A DNA stretch of 64,000 bases from Metallyticus violacea (GCA_030762175.1 CM060846.1:241019512-241083511); one strand, 5' to 3'; shown: positions 45,826 through 58,812, counted from the stretch's first letter. A program made the numbers and translations. Notes: a model not told the origin generated them from the sequence alone.

Positions 45826-46556
45826 GTGATATTCATCATCTATCCTTCATGAACTTAGCACTTGCTTGTTTCATGAAACCTTTATCAATAATTTAGATCA
45901 GATCAAATATTAGTGTTGTGGTAATGAGTCAGAATGAGTTCTATTTTCGCATGTTCCACCAAATAAAATTGTGCAGGCGGAAGGTAAAATATGGAACCAA
46001 AGTAGAGAAAAACAAACCAAAAGAAAATATGAGTATAATTTTTCTTTCTCGCAGTGTTACTGGGAATAATTTTGTTCAGCAAACCGGAACTATTAATTGC
46101 AACACACTTACCCGTTGCCGAAGCAGCTGGCTGGCTACCAACTGAAGCTATGGAAGTATTTATCGTTATTATCGGCTTACTGTTGTTTCTTTTCTTTGTG
46201 GATGTAGCTAAAAGATTGTTTGAGTAATGTTTACAGATCACCCGCCTGATACGGAACACAGTCCTCGTCACCCCGGCTACTAATGGAAATTCCAAGCGCA
46301 TTGAGTTGACATCTCCCATCCCGAGTCGTCGCAGTATATCTACACAATGCGCTGTTGCTGACTTGGAGCCTTGGAATTGACTTCCGGCGAAGAAGTTGTA
46401 CTTTTCACTTATTTTAATGGTAACATTAGATTGAGGGTTTTTAAGGTTTTTTTTTTTTTTAATCTACTCCTCTGGTAAATTTTTATGCGGTTATAGAAAC
46501 TTTGATTGTAGGTCCTAAGACTGGCGAGCGATCTCTACGCAGCCTCCACAGTTACG
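45826..46556 (+). other. Possible gypsy 3' LTR or envelope leader region, unassigned
   Basis: GC content rises here. A frame at about 46052-46225 encodes two hydrophobic segments (LLGIILFSKPELLIATHLP and VFIVIIGLLLFLFFVDVAKR) ending in a stop. It is preceded by a splice-acceptor-like TTTCTTTCTCGCAG. It could be part of an envelope-type gene or chance. I cannot place it. Confidence 0.35.
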
Positions 46557-48421
46557 GTGACTATACAGTTTTTTGTTTTTGTTTCTTGCCCAGCTTTACC
46601 TGGTGAGTGTTCCCTACGCGGCCTATCAGGTGAGCTCTTTGTGCTGTTGTTGTTGCTGATGCTATTAGCTAGAGCGTATTCCCGATGCTGCCCCACTGCC
46701 GGAAGCACGGAAGTATTTTCACAAGTACAGAATGTTTGGTTATTTCCCGTCTTGTGTACTGGCGCTATTATTCTATGTAATGTAGAGGATATAGAGCGAA
46801 TGCGATATTCGCCCTTTGATTTCTGTGTTGCATATATAGCATGCTTTTCACAGTGTTGATTCTGAATTGGACACTGCCCTGTGTTTCACATATAATGGTT
46901 ACCCAAGGAGTTGATTTTCACACTCTACCAAATGTAACATTTTACCAGTCATGGGTACCACGCTTTTCAGGATATCCCAATGTTGGGTTTACCAGCCCGT
47001 TCCAAATTATTATACCATTAACAAGAATCAATACTCATTTTGTAGTTGGATGTTATCGTAACTGCAAGTTGCAAAGAATGAATATTTACAGCTCTTTAGG
47101 TCACAACACAACCCCGAAGGGTGACGGTTCTATTTTTAGGTCCCAGTTTGTCTTTGATGATGAACAACACGTGGAGAATAATTTCATCTCTGATAAAGTA
47201 TGTCTCGCATTATCACCATGGCTCGGCAATATGGCCATTACATTACTCTAAATAATATTTCAATTTGTAACAGAGCCTTTACGTCTAATGATGCACAAGT
47301 CACTCGAGGAACCGGTGCAGGAGCATTATTTGAGCTTACGTTTCAAATCTACCGAAACGAACAGTTTTAAGCACTTGTATGTCACGACAATTCAGCCCTC
47401 GTGTCATTAGCCCGGCCTTACTCATTCGTACTTCGAAGCAGTTGGAAGCCAACAATACGCAGTATAGACTAGTATGGCCTTTGCAGGATATTGGCAAATA
47501 TTATAGCTGTCGCATAGCGAACTGCTTTACCTCTCAACAAACCCTCCTTCTAGGCTTGCAAATATCACTAATTTCGAAATTCTTCCGCCAGACTTCGGGA
47601 CGCTCGTTTACACTTACACCGTTCGCTCATTGTGATCAAACATGTAAGGTTGATTTCCCTGATGTTCACATTGATATTTTACACACTGACCGGGATTTTA
47701 AAATCTGGCTTCCACAATGTGATATTTTTCAATTATCTTTATGTCTAATAATTCTCCTGGCTCTTAAATATAACTGTGCCTATGTCGCTTTATCGGGCGA
47801 CTACACTGCAAATATATCTAAAGTTTGCCCCTTTGCATGTGTAGACTCTCATAAACTGAGTGACACCCATTAGATGCTCGTACATTTGTACTAATGCACG
47901 TACTGCACGCGGAAGTTATTTGTCCCGCTGACCGTGAATTGTTATCACTTGATTATGAAATAGGCGCTTTCCGTTTATCTTTGCTATCTTCATGTAATAT
48001 CTCGCTAGATATTTTTTTCTGCAACCTCCCCGATATTATTTGCCATGTTTGAGTACTCAACACAGCACACGGATATTACCTACTAATTGGTGCTCGATTG
48101 ACACTATATACACAATTTGATTGGCATACATTGTATATGACTTTACATGCTGTAACTCCTTCTATGGTATTTCTTTTAATCCTTTATGGCTTATACATTG
48201 CTAAGGCTTTCGGTTTACACCTCCAACGATGGCATGATACTCTTTCTTTTTCCGCTTGCTTTATAAAACACTCTAACCCCCCCCCCCCCGCGCCTATGCT
48301 GTCCCTTACAGCAGCTCAAATGCGCCTGATGGCGCAGAATTCTCCTGTAGCTTCATTCCCTCCCGGTTCTTCTGGCCATGAATATGCCTATATTATTCCC
48401 AAAGCCCCTATTATACATTAA
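46557..48421 (+). pseudogene. Envelope-like membrane protein remnants, unidentified
   Basis: A chain of plus-strand open frames (46557-46859, 46841-47251, 47379-47873 and 48098-48421) in differing phases sits directly after the gypsy pol region. The first begins with a strongly hydrophobic leucine-rich stretch. The middle ones have many cysteines, aromatic residues and several N-x-S/T sites. The last has a 20-residue hydrophobic segment (48150-48215) followed by a basic/proline-rich tail, as a type I glycoprotein's end would. A retroelement or viral envelope is the likeliest reading. No specific family motif was recognised and every segment is broken by stops or frameshifts. Position relative to the polypurine tract argues that it might belong to another insertion. 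Confidence 0.35.
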
Positions 48422-50030
48422 TACCCGCCCACCCCACCCCTCCCGTTGGAACAAATTTGGGCAACCTCTGTTTCTGGCAGTCATTGTTATACGCCTACTG
48501 CTACCACAGTGCTCTCTTTATGGTTGCATCCGGTGGACATGGGCGGTCGCAACTAATCTGGATCCACAGCGCTGATAGTCTGCTGGCTGCCGATTTACTG
48601 TTCCCTGCCTCCTCAATGGTTTACAAATATGGCAGCGGGATTTGAACTGGGCCTCCTGTAGCAACTCCTATTGTCCGGGTGGATTTTTCCCGTAAGGAGG
48701 GGGGGCACGACTTCGTCGTTGCTCTTCAGATGCTCCCGGTGCGGGCTCTGTGGACCCTGAGTACCCGTGGTACTTCTGACGTTACTAGGAGCCAGGCCGG
48801 ACTTTTTTTGAGCCCCTCCCCTTTGGGAATTTGTCCGGATTGGGTTGGACTCGGCTTGGCAGTGGTACTCAATTACTCATATGGGTAATTGAGTACCCAC
48901 ATGGGCAGCGTGTCCCAAGGGAGTGCCTCAGGCATGTACCTTGGGGGCAGGTTTTTCCTGAATCGCTATTTGTCTTGGGGAGGGTGGTGGCTACTATAAT
49001 GCTAGGGTGATTCATCTCTTAAATTGAGCAGGTTTATACTAGACTTGACCTATTCACCAGTGAGAATCTGGTAGCTAAGTTCGCTTAGCGAGTTTGGGCG
49101 ACCAGATCTTCTAGGGCCGAAAGGCGGGTCGGTTTAGACTCTAGGTCCCGTCCTAAATGGAAAAAACCAATGGACTGCACTGACCTCAGTTTATGTTCCC
49201 CTAGGCTCTGGGAGGGATCCCCACGCAACAATGTCCTGGTGGATTATAGGGCATCCACATCTCTGTGTTATCACTGTCGAACATGTCCACGAAATTGTGT
49301 AGAGCTGCATCGCTATTCAGTTGTGTTATGATGCACCACCATACGCGTCACATGATATTATCCTGTCACTTGCTGTTCGTCACTGTCTTCGGCAGATATA
49401 TGCGCTTACTTGTGGTGAGCATCGGACAAATGATCTTGGTTGCTCTCAGTGACGGAAGTGATTGTGGTCTGTTATTGTCAGTGACAATGAATGACCTTCA
49501 CTACTGACCCCGAGATGCTCTTATCTTATAGGGGGGCTACTTGTGGGTGCACGCATCTTTACCATCGAGCTGCGTCCATGACCTGTACGATATAATCAAC
49601 GCCGCCTGTCCAACGGATATATGCAACCTACCATCCAGTTACTCTTTGTTTTTTTTAGTTTTCTCCCCCTTCCCCCTAGTTTCTCTCATTTTATCTTTCT
49701 CTCTCTCTCTCTCCTCTTCTCCTCAGGCTCTATTCCTGGGCTTTCCTTTCGGTGGATCACTTTATGACATTTTGATTCATTTATTATTGCTGCCACCATT
49801 ATGTAACTATCTTATTATGGTTTAGCGAATGTTTTTTACAATTTGGCCTACGTGCCTGTAGCTTTCAATTTTTATTGTAATCTACATATAGGACATCCCG
49901 TTTTATGCATGCTGCCTGTGCTGGGTACACAATTATCCTATGTTTCAGTTTTATATTATTATTGTTGTTGTTGTTATGGTTATCATCATCGTCGTCGTCG
50001 ATCATCATCTATTATCATCTATTATTAGTT
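48422..50030. other. GC-richer unassigned block with simple repeats at its right end
   Basis: This block is clearly less AT-rich than the introns around it, with C9 and G7 runs (near 48277 and 48700). A hairpin lies at 48864-48897, a CT-rich tract near 49690-49725, and trinucleotide repeats (TTG, ATC, GTC) at 49960-50026. Short frames are open but unrecognised. It probably belongs to the same insertion as the envelope-like block. Confidence 0.45.
48864..48897. repeat. Short perfect hairpin, 13-bp arms
   Basis: GGTACTCAATTAC (48864-48876) pairs with GTAATTGAGTACC (48885-48897) around TCATATGG. Confidence 0.9.
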
Positions 50031-50987
50031 TATAGTTGGTAAAGAAATTTGTAGTGTTTTATTGCATTTCTTATTGTTAATGAAAGTATTTGATATTTCA
50101 TTATTTGGGTTTATGTAGAAATTATAGAGGTATAGCTGAGCCCAAGTATTCTGGATATTTCAGTGGAAACTGATAATAAGCCAAAGAAAAGTTTAGCAGC
50201 CAATTAGATAAAGCTCAAGAAATTGAAATTTGTTTATGTAAAGAAATAAGTTATCAATACGTTTATTATTGTACAACTAGGAGTCTTAAACTAATTTTAG
50301 TTTACAAAATTTGCTTAATATCTAATGTGAGATAACAAAATAATATTTTTTTAACCTAGCCCCACTAAATGGGGGTCACAAGCTACCACTGATGCTCACA
50401 TTTTGGAATGCTGTTAGTAATCAGTTCACTCTTCTTTTAAAGGCCCTACAAATAATTTAAATTAAGAATTGCTTTTTGTAAAAGTAGCAAATAGGATCTT
50501 CCAAAAATATGATTCTCTCAGAACAAACACAGATTCAGATAAAGTTCCCCATGCTACACAGCTCACAGATTAAACTGCAAACCCAATGAAATTACTCAAA
50601 TTATATTTTAACAAAATCATTTATGTAGTGTACCAGCTTTTAATTAGTATTATTCAGATATATGAACGAATTAATATTGCCTTTAATTCAAAGTCACAAA
50701 AGTTTTCTAAATAATGTAATTACTTCAGTGAAATATTTGACAATGAATATTTTCCTATTTCCATATCTATCTCCTTCAGTTTACTGGTAAAATAAATTTA
50801 AAAAATATTTTGTACAATAATTTCGTGCCTGCTATTTATTTGCTCTTTGTGATGTTTGAAATGGTTATAGATACCTTGTGTTGTGGTTTTTAATATCTGA
50901 ATTACTACTTAAAGTGTTATTTTTTATCATATATCTTATACAATTATAAATGTACTATGACAAGATATAGTATTTAGTATATAAAGA
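50031..50987. other. AT-rich intron sequence, nothing recognised
   Basis: No coding or repeat signal was recognised. Confidence 0.55.
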
Positions 50988-51146
50988 TTGGCAAATGGCA
51001 GGGAGGTACCCTAAACTTCAGCCTGGAATGTTTCTTCCTTGAAAAATCCTTTCCCAATATATCATTTCACCTCATGTATCATCAGTGTCCACTGCCTGTG
51101 GTGCCTCAGTAGCAAAAATGAGCATTAAACACTATTAAAAAAAAAA
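50988..51146 (+). mobile_element. 5'-truncated SINE family A
   Basis: The sequence begins at the GGCAAATGGCAGGGAGGTAC module and contains the rest of the body and the GAGCATTAAACACTATT end with an A tail. The tRNA-like head is missing. ATATAAAG before it and ATATAAG after it may be a worn duplication. Confidence 0.9.
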
Positions 51147-52453
51147 GAATATAAGAGAATTCTCCATATGGGTCTTTACTGCTGTTCTTACTGCTTTCTT
51201 TAGAAATTGAAATCCTTTTCTCTTACTTTACTGTTGCTACCCTAAAGAGTTAAAACTTAATTTCGATGCAGATAGAATTATGCATTCTAAAGTTATTTCA
51301 AACTATATTCTTTCCATTATTTACAGAGTTTACTTTTTTTAAAATAGTGCCCATGCTCTAATTTGATGAAATTTTCAAATCTATCTAATCTTTTATCAAT
51401 AATAAAGTCCAAGAAGTCTCTTCAGGGAGCAATTAAGATGAAATAATTAAAAGATATTGTAAGTTTCAATAGGAATTTATACATAAATGTATAGCTCATT
51501 TTGTAAAACCTTTACAATCTGAGATTTAATACCTATAAAATTTCTGCTAAAATTTATTCATTTGTGTTAAAAAATTAAAATAAGGTCCAAATATTAATTC
51601 AATTGTTAAAATGCTTTTCATTTACCAATGTACCCTAGCACATTAAACTCCAATAGTTAGTTAAACAGTAAATTTCAAATATCACAAGGATATTGTGTAC
51701 ATATTTATTGCTATAAGCTTGCAAAAATTCAACAATGAAAATAAGGGATCAAGCAGGGGAGACATTTTAGGCTTAATACACATTCATGATAACAATTCAT
51801 GGAGTCCAAAATATTGCTAAGATATTTACTGGTTATTATATTTATTCAAATATTAATTATCCATATATTTTAATTATTATAACTATTATGGAACATATAT
51901 TCAAAATCAAATTTACAAAATTTGCATATATATGAGGTTAGTATTTTTTAATTCTTATTGTTTATTTGTCAACAGATATTGTTTTAGCTGTATAGATTCA
52001 TTAGAAATACTCCTTACATAAATACTTCTAATATTACAGCTATCTGTAACTCAGGTTAATAAGCAGATAAAAGATTAATTCTAAACAATATAGGATCAGG
52101 AATTTTGCTCAAAATGTGAGTGAAATAAGGGATTTCCCAGGAAATGCAGAATAGTTAATGGTCCCCATTGCTATTCATGTGCTCTACCATATTGAAAGAC
52201 ACACACAAAAAGATATTTTAACTTACATTTCTCATTCACTGCAATGTAGGTTGAATATATACCCAAACTGAGAAATAAGTAAGTCAACAAGTAGTTGTTG
52301 TTGCAGACAATAATCCACAAAATATATTCTAGTGAAATTTAAGCAAGTGAAGTTGTATGAGAATTTATGTTTGACTCAAAACAAATAAAATTTATACAGA
52401 GTATTAATGTATAAATATTCTGAAGTTTATAATATAATGAAAGTTTTCATTAC
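51147..52453. other. AT-rich intron sequence, nothing recognised
   Basis: No coding or repeat signal was recognised. Confidence 0.55.
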
Positions 52454-52584
52454 CTGATTTGGATTAGGAATCTGTTCATTCCAATTATGGCTTAGGTGAG
52501 CATTCATTAACTGTTTAAAGGGCTGGTGAACAACTGATGGACGAATGCGATAAAACCATGTACGTTTATTCTCCATCCGTGGTG
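52454..52584 (-). CDS. HGD: HGD exon
   Basis: The exon reads PRMENKRTWFYRIRPSVVHQ and PFKQLMNAHLSHNWNEQIPN then PNQ, collinear with the N-terminal domain of homogentisate 1,2-dioxygenase (PR..NKR.WLYRI.PSV.H.PF). The acceptor is AACTTACAG before CA, which completes an Ala codon opened by the G ending exon 60160-60295. The donor is GTAATG after CAG. The 131 nt are two bases plus 43 codons, so exon 37993-38176 follows in phase 0. Confidence 0.97.
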
Positions 52585-54560
52585 CTGTAAGTTGAAATAA
52601 AGTTCACATATGTAGCATGTTGTTTATATTACTTCTTAGCATAAACTGTGATTGAAGTGTGCATCCTCTGTAACAAGATAACATTGTTAGTTTACAATAA
52701 GACAAAGAAGGTTCCACATGTCCTAATACTGCAAAAAAGAATCAATCTGTGCATTCTAATTTTCAAGTATAATATACTCAAGTGATAAGTAAGGGCTCAT
52801 AAGTTTAGCCAGAAAAAATTAGGTCCTTGGAGCATAAAGCACAGATCACGGTTGTGAATAATGGACCTGTGAAGCAGGATTTCCTGGCTTCGACGAGAAT
52901 AATTAATCTCAGATATTGAATAATTATTATTATGACTTCCGTAATTAATCCCGACCATCTGTATCAATCATTTGTATAATTAAATCAAAATTTTCCAGAT
53001 ATGTTTAAAAATTCACTAGAAGACATTTGTGCAATATAAGCAATGTAACTTTGGCAAAAATCTAAAAGTTTGGACCTCACGACCCTGGTCGCCCCCTAAT
53101 AGATAAAGGGACAAAGAGCCGACCCTCAAGGTTGAAGGAAGCCAGGCCATAAAAATCAAACACTATGTACTGCTAGCGAGGGTGAGTAAAATCGCCTGAA
53201 GTAACCTTAAAAAAGATGCAACTCTGACAAAAGAGAACGGCACATGTTTGTTGAGTAAGAGTAACACTGGGGAGATTCAAGAGAAAAAGAAAAAGAGAAA
53301 AAAAAGTCACAAGATTCGTTGGTGGAAAAACACTATCCCCTCCAAGAAAAAATAGCGTAAAAATCTCCACTTATGAGGAATAACCGTAAAGCACGTGATT
53401 ATTATGTAATCTATAGGCACGCAGAAAATAAATATGATGTTGCAGTTGCGATAGTTTAAATATAAAAAGATTGAACGCGCGGGGAGGACTGAACGACTGA
53501 AACATTAATAAAAACCGTGGGAGAACCAAAACCCCAGATTAGTAAGATGGTAGAACAGCGAGTAGTAAGAGAGAGTTGTTGCGGTCTTCATCTACAGTAT
53601 TCAGTCAGTTGGTGGATAGTTTTAAGCAGTAGCATTCAGTTGCAGCTTTTAAGTTGTGATAGCTAAGCAGCATGTAAGCAGTTTGTGTTCATGTATTTAA
53701 GTGACCGTTCCTAAGAGGCAGTTGAGCATTAGCTTAGCGGAAAAAGAGATGAAATATTGAGTGAGTGAACAATTTTCTTTTTCTTGGTGATGAGATCGGT
53801 GATCGCGGCGTCCGCGCCAAATTCGAAGCTGCAGAAGGAGAGTTTTGTGTGTACAACTGCATCGCGAACAGATCTTCGTGGACTTTCAAGGTTTCATCCG
53901 GTGAGCAAAAACTTTGTATAGATATAAAGAGATTCCTTGGTCCATGAGTAAATAGACAAAATAAACACTATTTGGAGAACTTACAAAAATTCTTTAAGTC
54001 AAGAAGGTGATGTCCCCTTCCATTTTCTGTCTCCCTGGAAACGTTAACTTACGTTCATAAAATAAAAAAAAACAAAACAAAAAAAGTAGCTAACTCTCAT
54101 GTGCCGGCGCTGTGATAAGGACTTATTGAATATCACATCACAGAAGCGGGGAGATCTAAGAGGGAGGAAGAGAAGGCAGATACAGCAACGAGAAGTCACC
54201 ATCCAAGAACAAACTCGTACCTACCTGCTTCCTCCTTGCGCCCAACTTCGGAGCCAAGGACCGATGGGGCTCTTCTTTCTATGTCCACGTTATCACAAGT
54301 ATTTACCTAAGACTCCTTTCTAATAAACCTCTTCTATAAATTAATCCTTCCTAACCAATTGTAATTCCCTTTGCTCTCATTAATCCCCTTGCATTCATTA
54401 TTCTTATCAATAAAAACTGCTTCACCTGTGCAGAGAGCTTATGGTGCCAGAGATATAGTTTATTTTGCGCCTGGAATAGGTGCTCAAGTCTACCACTTTA
54501 AGGAGCACTGAATTACTTTAATAGCGATATAATGATGCGCAAGAGAGGACATTAAAATGC
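52585..54560. other. Complex intron sequence, possible old LTR, unassigned
   Basis: From about 52860 to 54500 the composition is more balanced. Features include a purine-rich tract (53280-53310), GTAAGT-like junctions, AATAAA signals (54322, 54409) and TGGTGCCAGAGATATAG near 54442, which resembles a primer-binding site. I found no direct repeat partner and no protein similarity, so solo LTR, old exon and unrelated sequence remain equally possible. Confidence 0.35.
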
Positions 54561-55339
54561 AGTGAAAGAAAATGCCATTTTATCAGAACATGCCAGTATT
54601 TATTTATTTTTTTTTTTCTGGTGAGAAGAATATTATTTGTAGGTTATGTCAAGCAGTATAAAGAAGCAGCTATTGCAAATACGTTCATCCTGCACAACTA
54701 AGAAATGCAAATAAAAAAATTGTTACATTGCAAAATGTAAAGAGAAAGAAGAAAATATTCTTTCAGCATATATAAAATTCCAACCTTGATGATGCATTGC
54801 AACATAAAGTAAGTTTGCTTTTCTAAACTTTTGCTTAAAGATGTGCCAAGATGGCGACCTGTGTACAGGTCCTGTGTGAGCTGCAATAAATACAGTGTTT
54901 TTTTTCGCAAATGCCTGCCAATCCGTAAAAATGTCTTAAAAAGGATTAGTTTGCAAGTCTTGTCAATGTAATTATCATTTTCGCTTCGGCAAAAATGACC
55001 TAGCATTACAAAACTTCGTTTTAAATGAGTGGACTTGTGTCGGTTACAGATATGACACTATACAAACCGACGGTAATTTGGGTAACTCTACTCCTCTAAA
55101 TATAATTGCATTAAATAAGGAAAAAAGACGCTTCATACAATTGTTGAAAACCTAAGACAGAACATACTCCATCAGAAAGAAATGTTTTGGACAAATAAGT
55201 GCTATTTATTCACATTAAAACCTCAACTAATTGCCCTGACTTACCCATACAAGCTGAAGGTATCTGAGGGGGCAGTCCGAAACCGTAGCGAAGAAAGCCG
55301 ACTGGTTAGGATACAATAAAATGTTATTATGGAGTAATA
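54561..55339. other. Intron sequence, nothing recognised
   Basis: Short frames only. No repeat or transposon similarity was recognised. Confidence 0.45.
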
Positions 55340-55690
55340 TCACTTTTACATTTTATTTCTTATTTATTTTTGTTTGTTAAACTTAAATTAAACTAACCGA
55401 GCGTAAACATGAAAAATTTACATTCATTCGATTAAGAATGGTGTAGAAGGATTATGAATATTAAAAAAAGTAACCAGTTAGAATGGAGTAATGTTGTTTT
55501 TTATGTTCTATTATCTCTTTTGTTAAACTTAAACTAATTTAACCTAATCTAACGTATGAATTATTTTTTTATGTTCCATATTTTTTGTTAAACTTGAACT
55601 GAACTATCTAACCTATGAAATAAGTAGCATTCAATTAGAATAGTGTAGAAAAATGATGAAGATTAAAATAAAAACTAGTAAAATTTATTT
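55340..55690. repeat. Three diverged tandem repeat units
   Basis: A motif TTTGTTAAACTT(A/G)AACT..ACTAACC occurs at about 55370, 55515 and 55590. Copies one and three are followed by ATTCAATTAGAATAGTGTAGAA-like sequence and an A-rich end. Units are roughly 80-160 bp and 20-30 percent diverged, and the middle one is shortened. Confidence 0.7.
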
Positions 55691-55710
55691 TCAGAGAAAA
55701 AAAAATACAC

Positions 55711-55778
55711 ATGGCTAATCGAACTCACGACATTCACATCATTAGCAAGATGCTCTAATCTACTGAGCTAACAGGACC
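55711..55778 (-). other. tRNA-like remnant
   Basis: The minus strand reads GGTCCTGTTAGCTCAGTAGA and TTAGAGCA (D-arm/A box), then TTGCTAATGATGTG and GTCGTGAGTTCGATTAG (T-arm/B box). It ends in a T run that could terminate pol III. The T stem does not pair and no acceptor 3' strand exists, so it is a tRNA pseudogene or a SINE head, not a working tRNA. Confidence 0.5.
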
Positions 55779-57474
55779 TTTGTGTTCGGTGTGGAAATTA
55801 TTTGCCAATATCAGGCTATTACCACTGCGTTGGTAATCTTGACATCTCATTGAAAGGGAGAAATTCCAAAGAAAGGTACAAAATTGGCGCTGCGCTCATG
55901 GCGCAGTTTTTTTGACAAACATAGATGTCTCTCAATTACGATGATGACGCTACAACCGCAAATTTAAACCCACTTCGCTTAACAGAAACATAATTTTCAT
56001 TAATATGTGCTCTAGAATTGGCAAATAGAAGGAACACCGAATAATTTTATGTGGAATCTCTTTGAAAGTGGTTATTTGCAGATTGGAAACTAAGAACTGT
56101 GCGTTGTCACGTCATGTGTTGATATCGGGGCAGTTGTTGAGATACTCGGGAACAGACGCAATATTACGAGTGTAACGGACTACGGCGGAAAATTCACCAT
56201 GCATCATTATTTATTAAATTATACGTGCACAGTGGTAGGCTTTGATACCAAAAGGAAATACAATTGTTTCCTTTCCCGAAAACGCCTGAGCGGTAAGTGA
56301 GATTTCAGCATGTTTATTTGTGGTTATTTGTACTTGGTTTTTGAAGATAGAAATGCACGTTGCATCAGCTGCAATGAAAAAATCGTACCCAAATAACGTA
56401 TATTTAAAGAGCGTCCAAATTATCTTTACGTGTTTTATTTGTCATTTTGTACAAAAAATGCGTTAAATGAATAACAAAAATTTTCACAGTAATTATGCAA
56501 CAGCAATATCTCGTAAATTCCATGAATCTAGATTATTAACTTAAAAACTTTTCATTACATTGTTTACATGTTAGGAGATACAAGAAAAATAGTATGCTAT
56601 TTTACTGTTGTGTTATAAATGGTACATGCATTCAATTGCTTATTTAATTTTAGATATACTCAGCAAACCTGCAGAAAAGAAAGAAAAACTGCATTTCTTA
56701 ACACGAAATGTAATATGCTGGCAGTACAAAATGACAAAATGAGCCCTCGCATACAGACCTAAACAGAAGAATTACACGATGCCTTATGATTTTCCACCAC
56801 CATTAGATTAGGTTGTAAGTACTGTAATTATTATAACTTTAATATAACTGAATTATGTGACGGTGCAATACAGTGAAATCTGTTCAAGATAGAAGTGGCA
56901 GGTGTAATATATTTTTTTTTTTATTTTGGAGCCGAAAATTACAGCTGCTGGATACTTTCATGTGTATTAATATTAGCATTAAAATTAATGTTTCATTGAT
57001 GAATATTAGAGCTGATATTTTGTGCAAAACAGAATTCCTAGTAAAGACATTTTTTGCCGATATGAGTTAACTTCTCTGTAAGCCTTATGACGGGAGAAGG
57101 GTTTATTGGTTTTGTACAAGGGTTGTATTGTATCGGACTGACGGACTGTCCTGGGGAAGGCCGCTGAGTTCAGGTACATGGAGAAAAGAGAGATATGGGT
57201 TGAGAATTGTTCCTTAACATCTGTGAATGCATTAAAACGAACAGTGACATTAAACGAGCATTATTTTTAAAAAGGATCATTTCCATTTTCATGCTACATT
57301 CTGTAGCATACGGAGCTAAGGGTTTAAAAGAAGTGCAGAATTATGAGAATGCTTCAGAGTTGGAAAATACGAAATAGTTCAGGGCACAATAATACAGTTC
57401 GCCGAAAAATTCCCAGGAGGTAAAGATAGCGAACAGATGGCCGAAACGTGTTTTATCTAAAAGTAATAGTGCAC
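55779..57474. other. Intron sequence, nothing recognised
   Basis: Short frames only. An ATG frame at 56200-56290 ends at a donor-like GGTAAGTGAG but has no identifiable product. Confidence 0.45.
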
Positions 57475-57486
57475 AGATCTAAAGTG

Positions 57487-57780
57487 ACCGCCACGAGTGG
57501 CCGAGGTCGTTAAGGCACGGACTCGTGAGCGGGAGGTCTGCGGTTCGAATCCCGCCAGGACCGTCCTCCCTGACTGGGGTTTTTTCCAGGTTTTCCTCAG
57601 TCTTCATAACTGGCAAATGCCGGGGAGGTACCTAAACCTAGGCCTGGAACGCTTCCTTCCCTAAAAAAAAAACATCCTTTCCCAATTTATCATTTCATCT
57701 CATGTATCATCAGTGTCCATCGCCTGTGGTGCCTCAGTAGTGAAAACGGGCGTTAAACACTACTCAAAAAAAAAAAAAAA
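57487..57780 (+). mobile_element. Full-length SINE family A
   Basis: The copy is almost identical to the one at 14498-14789, with ACCGCCACGAGTGGCCGAGG, B box GGTTCGAATCCC and the GGGCGTTAAACACTACTC end plus a long A tail. AGATCTAAAGTG is duplicated (57475-57486 and 57781-57792). It is one of the youngest insertions in the window. Confidence 0.97.
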
Positions 57781-58074
57781 AGATCTAAAGTGGTAAAAGG
57801 GTAAAACGCTAACTTAATGGAGTAACATAAAAGGTGACAGCCAGAATTTATGATAGGGAAGCTTCTTGGGAAAGGCTAGAAAGAGACACTAAAATTAAAA
57901 CGTGTAGGCGGGGAGAGAAATGGGTAACCAATAAGCATCGTTCAAAAGTGTACGAATCAGAGCCTATAGGTACAGAAATCTATATTGAATAATGACCAAT
58001 AGAAGTAGAGTTTAATTCATGATAATAAGAGAAGTATTTTTTTTGCCAAAGGCGTGGTTTATTGATAGTAAAGT

Positions 58075-58812
58075 CACAACCAGAGATTCCTGTACAACCT
58101 GTACACTCGAGACATACCCACAGACCACAAATCTAAAACCTTGTTATATGCCGACGACACTGCCATCTACAATCAAAATCCCCATCCCAACTACAACGAA
58201 CTTGAACTCCAACGATACGTAAATAGATTCATGACATGGGCAGACACCTGGAAAATCTCCATTAATGCTGGCAAAAGCCAACTGATATACTTCACCAAAA
58301 CTCGTAAAAAATCACAAATAAAAGTGCAAATTCAAAACCAAGAACTGCAGTGCCAACCGACAGTGAAATATCTAGGCACAATCCTAGATAGCAGATTAAC
58401 ATGGAATAACCACATCAAAACAACCGTACAAAAAGCCAAACAACGCATCTTTATGTGCTCAAAAATACTCAGGAGCAAGCAAATGCAAACAAAATCCAAA
58501 CTGATTCTCTTCAAGGCCTTCATACAGCAATTTCTGCTGTATACATGCACGGCCTGGGCCCACACATCCAGAACTAATCTCCTATCCCTGCAGTCCTAGC
58601 AAAACACTTGCCTCAGAAGGCTATTAAATGTTCCCATTCTCACTTCCAATAATAAGATACACGCAGAACTGAACATGCCCACATTCCTTGAAACTCTCAC
58701 ACGCCGCTGCACTAGCATCTGGGCAAAAATACGACAACACAAAAATCCCTTAATAAACCAAATAGGCCAAAGAGAGCCACAACATCTGAAACATAAAAGA
58801 ATCCGTACATAT
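58075..58812 (+). pseudogene. Jockey-type LINE reverse transcriptase, C-terminal part, 5'-truncated
   Basis: The frame starts abruptly with SLLYNLYTRDIPTDHKSK (58081-58135) and continues LYADDTAIYNQNPHPNYNEL with the catalytic YADD (58147-58158). FMTWADTWKISINAGKSQL, VKYLGTILDSRLTWNNHIK, LFKAFIQQFLLYTCTAWA and, after one stop at about 58599, CLRRLLNVPI...LNMPTFLETL follow to a stop near 58812. This is the palm end, thumb and tail of Jockey-clade ORF2. The reading frame is open for 152 codons from the ATG at 58141, much better preserved than other LINEs here. The 5' end is missing as usual for LINEs. Confidence 0.93.

Noticed and set aside
56398..56420. TTTAAAGAGCGTCC as a leftover SINE family B tail
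   Set aside because: Only about 12 matching bases and no A tail or duplication. It could be chance.
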